The notes under the pieces were generated by a model. The model did not search any database. It saw only the letters and a list, made by a program, of their open reading frames with translations, and had not been told where the DNA came from. Shown piece by piece: positions 58,161 through 64,000 of a DNA stretch of 64,000 nucleotides. Source of the DNA: Paenibacillus sp. FSL R5-0517 (GTDB lineage: Bacteria; Bacillota; Bacilli; Paenibacillales; Paenibacillaceae); the NCBI RefSeq assembly GCF_037974355.1, contig NZ_CP150235.1:1984001-2048000 (forward strand), written 5' to 3'. Position numbers and translations under genes: made by a program. Each line of letters starts with the position of its first letter. Position 1 is the first letter of the stretch.

Positions 58161-58463
58161 ATGGTGACGATGGAGCCCATTGTAGTTGGAGAGCATGTAT
58201 TGGTTGGGGTAGAAGTCAAGCTGCCCAAAACAACGTTGTTGACCATTAATACATCCAAAGGATATATCATGTGTGGAGCACTCGATGTGGGATTACTTAA
58301 TGAGAAGCTCGGGGATCGCAAAATTATTGCGGCTCGGGCGGTTGGTGTGCGTACACTGGAGCAGTTATTGCATGCACCTATGGAGTCGGTGACCACAGAA
58401 GCCGAGGCCATGGGCATTACGGTTGGCATGACGGGTGTAGAGGCTTTGTTGAAAATGATTTAA
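58161..58463 (+). CDS. yunC: YunC family (DUF1805) protein
   Basis: This 100-aa protein matches Bacillus YunC throughout (VKLPKTTLLTINTSKGYIM, CGALDVGLLNEKL, RAVGVRTLEQLL). The function is not established. The frame opens at GTG 58134, but ATG 58161 aligns with the family start and length. GGAGGTGG at 58142-58149 is about 13 bases upstream, so the start is slightly uncertain. Confidence 0.9.
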   Translation: MVTMEPIVVGEHVLVGVEVKLPKTTLLTINTSKGYIMCGALDVGLLNEKLGDRKIIAARAVGVRTLEQLLHAPMESVTTEAEAMGITVGMTGVEALLKMI

Positions 58464-58473
58464 TCACTAACAA

Positions 58474-58503
58474 AAGGGCTCCCCATAAGGGAAGCCCTTC
58501 TTT
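58474..58503 (+). terminator. Terminator after yunC
   Basis: AAGGGCT-C-CCC (58474-58484) pairs with GGGAAGCCCTT (58489-58499) with one mismatch, followed by CTTT. Confidence 0.7.
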
Positions 58504-58581
58504 AGCATCGTAATATTGGCCTGGCACATCGTAGGCACCAACGCTATACACGACACTCTCTTCTTGAATACTCTTATTAAG

Positions 58582-59655
58582 TTAAGCTTCTTCCTTTGCG
58601 AACAAAGCAGCCAAATTTTCCTTGAAAGGTGCGCGAACCACGCCTTTTTCCGTGATAATAGCTGTTACATATTCGTTAGGCGTTACGTCGAACGCCGGAT
58701 TAAATACTTTAACACCTTGCGGTGCGGTACGTTTGCCAAACCCTTCGGTGACTTCCTCGGCTGCTCGTTCCTCAATCGGAATAAGATCTCCGGATGGAGT
58801 AGACAAGTCGATCGTCGACAATGGGCTAGCTACATAGAACGGAATGTTGTGAGCCTTGGCAAGAACGGCCACACTGTAGGTTCCGATTTTGTTAGCTACG
58901 TCACCGTTCGCTGCAACCCGGTCTGTTCCGACGATAACGGCTTGAATCCAGCCTTTGGACATCACCATGCCTGCCATATTATCACAGAGCAACGTAACGT
59001 CAATGCCGGCTTGCTGAAGCTCAAATGCAGTCAGTCGTGCACCCTGAAGTACAGGACGAGTCTCGTCTGCAAATACTTTCAAATGGATACCGCGTTCCTG
59101 TGCGAGATACATTGGAGCGGTTGCCGTACCGTATTTCGCTGTAGCCAGTCCGCCTGCATTACAGTGAGTGAGCACACCCATACCATCCTCGAACAAAGGT
59201 AGTGCATTCTCGCCGATCATGCGGCATACTTCTTCATCTTCCTTCTGGATCAACAGAGCTTCAACTTCAAGGGCATCATTGCCCTCCTCCAGGCTCAAGC
59301 CGGATTCAACAACCACATTTGCTCTTTGCATCATGCGATCCAGCGCCCAGAACAGGTTCACTGCTGTTGGACGGGAAGTCGCCAGATGAGCACAGATGGA
59401 TTTTACATGATCCAGCCAGCCTTGAATGGTTGTTCCATCGTATGATTTGGCACCTAATACAACACCAAATGCAGCAGCAATACCTATCGCTGGAGCACCG
59501 CGTACTTTCATGGAGTGGATCGATTCCCATACTTCCTCGGGTGTATAGAGTTTCAGCATAAGAATGGTTTCGGGCAATAGACGCTGGTCAAGCATTTCAA
59601 GTTTGTCCTTTTTCCAGATCAGAGAGGACAGAGGCTGATATTCAGGGGTTGTCAT
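58582..59655 (-). CDS. mtnA: S-methyl-5-thioribose-1-phosphate isomerase
   Basis: This 357-aa enzyme converts methylthioribose-1-phosphate to methylthioribulose-1-phosphate in the methionine salvage pathway. The family residues are visible: [10 protein letters not shown] with the catalytic Cys, and [19 protein letters not shown] with the catalytic Asp. GGAGG lies 8 bases before ATG 59655. It is downstream of mtnK in the same operon, 23 bases apart. Confidence 0.95.
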   Translation of the reverse strand: MTTPEYQPLSSLIWKKDKLEMLDQRLLPETILMLKLYTPEEVWESIHSMKVRGAPAIGIAAAFGVVLGAKSYDGTTIQGWLDHVKSICAHLATSRPTAVNLFWALDRMMQRANVVVESGLSLEEGNDALEVEALLIQKEDEEVCRMIGENALPLFEDGMGVLTHCNAGGLATAKYGTATAPMYLAQERGIHLKVFADETRPVLQGARLTAFELQQAGIDVTLLCDNMAGMVMSKGWIQAVIVGTDRVAANGDVANKIGTYSVAVLAKAHNIPFYVASPLSTIDLSTPSGDLIPIEERAAEEVTEGFGKRTAPQGVKVFNPAFDVTPNEYVTAIITEKGVVRAPFKENLAALFAKEEA

Positions 59656-59678
59656 GGGTGGTTCCTCCGTTCCTTGTG

Positions 59679-60896
59679 TTAAGCCTTAGTCGTAGTAACC
59701 GCTGTAGATACAATATCCAGTACTTCACCGATGGTATTCAAACGGCGATTGTTTTTGATTAACGCTTTACCAATGGTCAATGATTTACGCTGAGCACGTT
59801 CACGTTCAGTTGCATTCGGAATGGTATCTATATCCGCCACGTGAGCGAGTCCCACGATACGACGAACCATTTTGGCACCTGCGAAGCCGATCGACTCTCT
59901 GAACAATTGCTGCACATACAGCTCCTGATACCCAGGCGTTTTTGCCATCGGATCCACCAGGTCGTTAGCCCAGAGGGCACGGAAACGGGATTCGAATTCA
60001 GTCCATACATCACGAACCATATTCAGCAAAAGCGTTTCACGCTCACGTAAAGCAGTCTCATCCTGAATCCATCCTGGCAGGGATGCGTAATTTAAGAGCA
60101 GGTTTGCAAGGACTGCACCGACATCGAATCCCATGGGGCCGTAAAATGCAAATTCGGGATCGATGACTTTGGTCGATTCAGGTGTAACAAAAATACTGCC
60201 TGTATGCAGATCTCCATGAAGCAATGCCTGTCCATGTGTCAGGAATTTTTCCCGCAGCAGGGCCACTTCAAGGTGGAGCTCCCCATCCGTGCGAAGGGCG
60301 TCAGCTTCATCTTCAATGGAAGCATCATAATTATTTTTTTCAGCGATCCGGTAGGGTTCATCAAAGATCAGATCTTCCGTTATTTTGCATTGGTCCGGGT
60401 TAATGAATCTGCCCTGTTGTTCCTTCTTCAATTGCTGATCCATACCCAAGTCGGATGTGAAGAACAGCGTTCTCGCCATGAATTCCCCAATATGCTGTGC
60501 AAAAAGAGGATAGGAAACACCTTCAATCAGACCCTTGCGCATGATCACATGATCACTCAGATCTTCCATAACGGTTAATGCGAGGTCATCATCGTAATGA
60601 TACACTTTCGGTACCATCCCTGGACACAGACGGTACTCTTCTTGAAGAATCTCACGTTCAATTCGGGCACGTACAAGAGAGAGTGGCCATGATTCTCCAA
60701 CCACTTTCGCATAAGGAAGCGCCTGTTTGATAATGATACTTTTATCGGAGTTCTGATCCGTGATGTGGAATACCAAATTCAGATTGCCGTCGCCGATCTC
60801 GTGACAATCCAGATTTGCATCTGCCGCAAATGGACCCGGTAATGTTTTGGCCAGTTCAATTGCATCCTGGGGGGTTAAAGGGCGATATTGGGACAA
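59679..60896 (-). CDS. mtnK: 5-methylthioribose kinase
   Basis: This about 405-aa kinase phosphorylates methylthioribose, the step before MtnA. Key motifs are [22 protein letters not shown] (catalytic Asp) and [16 protein letters not shown]. The frame is open to 61109, but TTG 60896 has GGAGG (60905-60909, minus strand) with an 8-base spacer; ATG 60911 lacks any site. It is co-transcribed with mtnA from the promoter at 60958-60986. Other salvage genes are not in the window. Confidence 0.93.
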   Translation of the reverse strand: MSQYRPLTPQDAIELAKTLPGPFAADANLDCHEIGDGNLNLVFHITDQNSDKSIIIKQALPYAKVVGESWPLSLVRARIEREILQEEYRLCPGMVPKVYHYDDDLALTVMEDLSDHVIMRKGLIEGVSYPLFAQHIGEFMARTLFFTSDLGMDQQLKKEQQGRFINPDQCKITEDLIFDEPYRIAEKNNYDASIEDEADALRTDGELHLEVALLREKFLTHGQALLHGDLHTGSIFVTPESTKVIDPEFAFYGPMGFDVGAVLANLLLNYASLPGWIQDETALRERETLLLNMVRDVWTEFESRFRALWANDLVDPMAKTPGYQELYVQQLFRESIGFAGAKMVRRIVGLAHVADIDTIPNATERERAQRKSLTIGKALIKNNRRLNTIGEVLDIVSTAVTTTKA

Positions 60897-60957
60897 AGGT
60901 GCCACCTCCATATATATGAAGAAACAGGAAAACCCACTTCTTTGCTTGGTATATGTC

Positions 60958-60986
60958 AGTATATCGGAAATAGCGCGGTTTTTGAA
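60958..60986 (-). promoter_or_regulatory. Promoter of the mtnK-mtnA operon
   Basis: On the minus strand TTCAAA (60981-60986, 4/6) and TATACT (60958-60963, 5/6) are 17 bases apart, about 60 bases upstream of the start. The leader is too short for a SAM riboswitch. Confidence 0.6.
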
Positions 60987-61194
60987 CTTTTTTTTGAGAC
61001 AACCCAAGTTGATCCTGATTCGAACTTCCTGTTCAAGGGTAAAAACAAATAGGCCGGACAGTTGAGAAAAACGCTGATCATGAGCCTCTCCGCTACCAAG
61101 CGGTGACACATTATTAACTCTCTGTTATGCATTGCGGGACAACCTGCTTATCACGGCATGACAGGCTAATTTTAAATAAAAGGATGGGATTAAT

Positions 61195-61656
61195 ATGGCT
61201 ACAAAAAACAAAACAGATCAAGCGAAATCGGTTGAACAAGTACTTAATCGTCAGGTAGCCAACCTGAACGTATTGTATGTCAAAATTCATAACTATCACT
61301 GGTACGTTAAAGGACCTAACTTCTTCACATTGCATGTGAAATTCGAAGAGTTCTACAACGAAGTTACCGTGCAAATGGATGAAATTGCAGAGCGTATTCT
61401 TACGCTCAAAGGTAGCCCGGCGGCTACAATGAAAGAGTATCTGGAGCTTTCCTCTATCCAGGAGGCAGCTGGTGGCGAAGATGCGAATACAATGGTGCAA
61501 AACCTGATTGAGGACTTTGCTACACTTTCGAACGAATATCAGGAAGGTATTGAAGTTGCAGAAGCAGCTGAAGATCAACCGACATCCGATATGCTGACAG
61601 GCTTCAAGGCTGACCTTGAGAAACACATGTGGATGCTTCGCTCTTTCCTGGGTTAA
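61195..61656 (+). CDS. dps: Dps family ferritin-like DNA-protection protein
   Basis: This 153-aa protein would form a 12-mer that oxidises and stores iron and protects DNA in stress or stationary phase. The predicted ferroxidase ligands keep Dps spacing: His35, His47, Asp62 and Glu66. The order IHNYHWYVKGPNFF, HVKFEEFYNEV and MDEIAERI is typical. AAAGGATGG precedes ATG 61195. About 298 bases lie between it and the divergent mtnK start. Confidence 0.94.
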   Translation: MATKNKTDQAKSVEQVLNRQVANLNVLYVKIHNYHWYVKGPNFFTLHVKFEEFYNEVTVQMDEIAERILTLKGSPAATMKEYLELSSIQEAAGGEDANTMVQNLIEDFATLSNEYQEGIEVAEAAEDQPTSDMLTGFKADLEKHMWMLRSFLG

Positions 61657-61780
61657 TACAAGCAAGATTTAATCTAATACAAGTATGATTCTTTCGTAAG
61701 CTTTCTGATCCCCGATCATGTTGTCAGAAACGCCCTGAGCGTCTATACTGCTGACAAGAACGATGGGGGAGGAACAGCTT

Positions 61781-62356
61781 ATGTTAGAACCAACGATACC
61801 GGCTTTAAAAGAATGGGCCTCAGCAATCAAAGCACTGGAAACGGGTCGCCAAATTATGGTGATGCGCAAAGGTGGGATTGTAGAGGAAACCCGACATTTT
61901 GAGCTAAAAAGTCCGGCGTTTTACCTGTATCCGACTTATGAACATCAGCGTAAAGAACTGATTAAGTCCTCGGATCAATCCTTTGTTGAAGAATCATTGG
62001 CCGAATGGGTGCCCGAAGCTTCGACAATCCGCATTACTGCTTATGCCGAAGTAACGCAGGATCTGGAGATACGAGATCAGGAGATGCTGGATCGACTTCT
62101 TGACTTTCATATGTGGACAGCGGATTTTGCCGAAGACCGTTTGAAATGGAAACGGAAAGATCCGCTCCATGTATTGATTTTACGTGTGTACCTTTTGAAA
62201 GAACCGATGGAAATCCCCGTATTGCCTGAATATAATGGCTGTCGCTCATGGATTTCTATTCCGAATGGTCCGGTGCCGCGCGAAATGACGCCAGTGGTGG
62301 ACGTTGCGGATTTTGACGAACAGGTACAGAAGATTAACGAGATGCTCAAATTGTAA
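61781..62356 (+). CDS. DUF1802 family protein
   Basis: This 191-aa protein has the family motifs PALKEWASAIKALETGRQ and LRKGGI-like (VMRKGGIVEETRHFEL), and RHFELKSPAFYLYPTYEHQ. The function of DUF1802 is unknown. The frame opens at 61763, but ATG 61781 has GGGGAGG at 61766-61772 with an 8-base spacer. It is monocistronic, followed by a terminator. Confidence 0.85.
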   Translation: MLEPTIPALKEWASAIKALETGRQIMVMRKGGIVEETRHFELKSPAFYLYPTYEHQRKELIKSSDQSFVEESLAEWVPEASTIRITAYAEVTQDLEIRDQEMLDRLLDFHMWTADFAEDRLKWKRKDPLHVLILRVYLLKEPMEIPVLPEYNGCRSWISIPNGPVPREMTPVVDVADFDEQVQKINEMLKL

Positions 62357-62370
62357 TATTATTAATGAAG

Positions 62371-62403
62371 GGGCTTGTCCATAATATGGATAAGTCCTTT
62401 TTT
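62371..62403 (+). terminator. Terminator after the DUF1802 gene
   Basis: GGGCTTGTCC (62371-62380) pairs with GGATAAGTCC (62388-62397) with two wobbles, then TTTTTT. Confidence 0.8.
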
Positions 62404-62565
62404 GGATTAGTGTGCAGCAGATATGATAAAAGCTTGATTTTCTGTGATTTTTCTCACTGTCCATCTCGGCAGAAGATGTTTTCTCATTTGATTCAATCTG
62501 GTATTTATTATAGAATCAGAAAGAATAATGTTTCCTTCAAGGAATATACACTCTTAGGAAATAGC

Positions 62566-62594
62566 TTGATTATCATTGAGAATCAGTTTAGAAT
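62566..62594 (+). promoter_or_regulatory. Promoter of the suf operon with overlapping inverted repeat
   Basis: TTGATT (62566-62571) and TAGAAT (62589-62594) are 17 bases apart. The interval 62567-62585 (TGATTATC-ATT-GAGAATCA) is an imperfect inverted repeat that resembles Fur-type boxes. The leader is about 125 bases. Iron control is a guess. Confidence 0.5.
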
Positions 62595-62726
62595 TATTCT
62601 AAAGTGTTCTTGCTTTGAAGATTCGAGTACAAGAGAAATTCAGGGGAAGCCCTGTTCAGATATAATAGGCGCTTTTTCGTTTTCGACAGCAAACATCAAT
62701 TTAATCAATGGAGGGAAACAATACAC

Positions 62727-63509
62727 ATGGCTACGAATTTCGTCATTGAAGGTCTGAAAGCGACGATCGAAGGTAAGGAAATCCTGAAAGGCATCAACCT
62801 GGAAATGAAAGGTGGAGAAATCCACGCAATCATGGGTCCGAACGGAACAGGTAAATCAACTTTGGCTTCTGCATTGATGGGCCATCCGAAATATGAAGTA
62901 ACTGACGGTACAATTACACTTGATGGTGAAGATGTATTGGATATGGCAGTAGATGAGCGTGCACGTGCAGGTCTCTTCCTGGCTATGCAATATCCAAGTG
63001 AGATTGCTGGTGTTACTAACTCCGACTTCTTGCGTAGTGCAATTAACGCACGTCGTGGCGAAGGTAACGAGATCTCCCTGATCAAGTTCATTCGTCAAAT
63101 GGAAGGTAAAATGAAAGAACTCGACATGAACCCTGAGTTCGCTCACCGTTACCTGAATGAAGGTTTCTCCGGTGGTGAGAAAAAACGTAACGAGATTCTG
63201 CAGATGATGCTGCTTGATCCGAAAATCGTAGTACTTGATGAAATTGACTCCGGTCTGGACATCGATGCTCTGAAAATCGTGGCAAACGGCGTAAATGCAA
63301 TGAAGAGCGAAGATCGTGGTTTCTTGATCATCACGCACTATCAACGCCTGCTTAACTACATTACTCCTGACTATGTACACGTTATGATGCAAGGTCGTAT
63401 CGTGAAATCCGGCGGACCTGAACTGGCACACCGTCTGGAAGCTGAAGGATATGACTGGGTTAAGGAAGAGCTGGGAATTACAGACGAAACTGTAGGTCAA
63501 GAAGCGTAA
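62727..63509 (+). CDS. sufC: Fe-S cluster assembly ATPase SufC
   Basis: This 260-aa ATPase of the SufBCD scaffold for iron-sulfur cluster assembly has Walker A GPNGTGKST (Gly37-Lys43), signature FSGGEKKRNE and Walker B VVLDEIDSGLD, which are SufC-specific. ATG 62727 follows GGAGGGAAA. sufD starts 26 bases after its stop, and the expected remaining suf genes continue outside the window. Confidence 0.95.
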   Translation: MATNFVIEGLKATIEGKEILKGINLEMKGGEIHAIMGPNGTGKSTLASALMGHPKYEVTDGTITLDGEDVLDMAVDERARAGLFLAMQYPSEIAGVTNSDFLRSAINARRGEGNEISLIKFIRQMEGKMKELDMNPEFAHRYLNEGFSGGEKKRNEILQMMLLDPKIVVLDEIDSGLDIDALKIVANGVNAMKSEDRGFLIITHYQRLLNYITPDYVHVMMQGRIVKSGGPELAHRLEAEGYDWVKEELGITDETVGQEA

Positions 63510-63534
63510 AGACAAAACGGAGGAGGATTAATTA

Positions 63535-64000
63535 ATGACTACACAAACAATTCTTCCGGTTGAATCTGAAGCGCTTCGCGCCTTGTCGGAAAGCAACAAT
63601 GAACCCGGCTGGTTGACCGAACAGCGACTCGAAGCTTTGAAGCTTGCGAGTGGGCTTGCGCTTCCTAAACTGGAAAAACAAAAAATCGAACGCTGGAATG
63701 TCAGCGAGTACGGAACATATAAAGCAAGTGAAGCTATTTCTTCTTTGACAGAAGTACCTGCTTCTATCAAAGATCTGGTTCAGGATCAAGCTGAAGGCAG
63801 TCTGGTTATCCAGCGCAATTCCGGTGCGGTATATTCTAAAGTGTCTGCTGAACTGGCGGCAAAAGGAGTTATCTTCACGGATCTGGCTACTGCGGTTCGC
63901 GAACACAGTGATTTGGTAAAACCATATCTGAACACAGCAGTGAAAGCAGATGAGCATTCCCTTGCTGCACTTCATGCGGCACTTTGGAACGGCGGGGTGT
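63535..64000 (+). CDS. sufD: Fe-S cluster assembly protein SufD (5' part)
   Basis: The first 155 codons of SufD are present: after MTTQTILPVESEALRALSES come EPGWLTEQRLEALKLA and KIERWNVSEYG, typical for the SufD N-terminus. GGAGGAGG precedes ATG 63535. The gene runs off the window end without a stop, consistent with sequence truncation only. It works as part of the SufBC2D complex. Confidence 0.92.
   Translation, partial: MTTQTILPVESEALRALSESNNEPGWLTEQRLEALKLASGLALPKLEKQKIERWNVSEYGTYKASEAISSLTEVPASIKDLVQDQAEGSLVIQRNSGAVYSKVSAELAAKGVIFTDLATAVREHSDLVKPYLNTAVKADEHSLAALHAALWNGGV

Noticed and set aside
60897..61194. SAM riboswitch (S-box) upstream of mtnK-mtnA
   Set aside because: Expected from Bacillus, but I see none of its conserved sequences on the minus strand; a promoter lies about 60 bases from the start, leaving no room.
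62365..62757. 130-codon open frame before sufC
   Set aside because: It begins inside the terminator of the previous gene, contains the suf promoter and overlaps the sufC start in another frame.

Overview
The window looks like a chromosomal segment of a Paenibacillus-type spore-former (Firmicutes, Bacillales). Support comes from strong AGGAGG-type ribosome-binding sites, frequent GTG/TTG starts, sporulation-linked genes (PrkA, YhbH, SpoVR, PdaA), lplA/B/C-type sugar importers without their own ATPase, a multidomain xylanase and a sufC-sufD start. No rRNA, tRNA, CRISPR array, transposase or integrase was seen.

Region by region. 0-7 kb: a sugar-uptake operon (two permeases, a lipoprotein binding protein, a GH3 glycosidase) followed by a LacI regulator. 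7-12.1 kb: a 34-residue membrane peptide, a phosphodiester glycosidase family protein with a membrane/coiled-coil partner, a ComA-like orphan response regulator, a PLP aminotransferase and an FMN azoreductase. 12.1-27.8 kb: a PD-(D/E)XK-type protein, PrkA kinase, a globin-coupled sensor, a second LacI regulator next to a secreted GH10 xylanase with a promoter/operator between them, an MHYT-PAS-GGDEF-EAL protein, the spoVR-yhbH pair and an MFS transporter.

28.0-37.2 kb: a complete lasso-peptide (RiPP) cluster in the order sulfotransferase, cyclase (C), precursor (A), HPr-kinase-like kinase (K), RRE (B1), protease (B2), nucleotidyltransferase (N), ABC exporter (D). A convergent APS kinase follows it. 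The precursor (45 aa, 31474-31611) resembles the paeninodin type, with a predicted Ala1-Asp9 ring and a C-terminal Ser. The sulfotransferase and APS kinase (which makes PAPS) suggest a sulfated product. A perfect 19-bp palindrome fills the spacer of the upstream promoter, and overlapping hairpins separate A from the downstream genes.

37.4-41.8 kb: ordinary genes (PdaA, DegV, DUF423 and others). 42.0-57.5 kb: an unusual island. It starts with a 906-aa protein that carries the two signatures of double-psi beta-barrel RNA polymerases in the right order (RAP at 498-500, DxDxD at 545-549, as in YonO, RNAP beta-prime and eukaryotic RdRPs), coupled to a zinc-finger protein. Ten genes or remnants follow, encoding fibre- or appendage-like proteins with SPRY, discoidin, DNRLRE and repeat domains. 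They show no secretion signals, and there are no capsid, terminase or lysis genes nearby. The inference is a phage-derived, domesticated structure with its own RNA polymerase.

57.5-64 kb: housekeeping genes: YunC, the methionine-salvage pair mtnK-mtnA, Dps, a DUF1802 protein, and sufC with the start of sufD.
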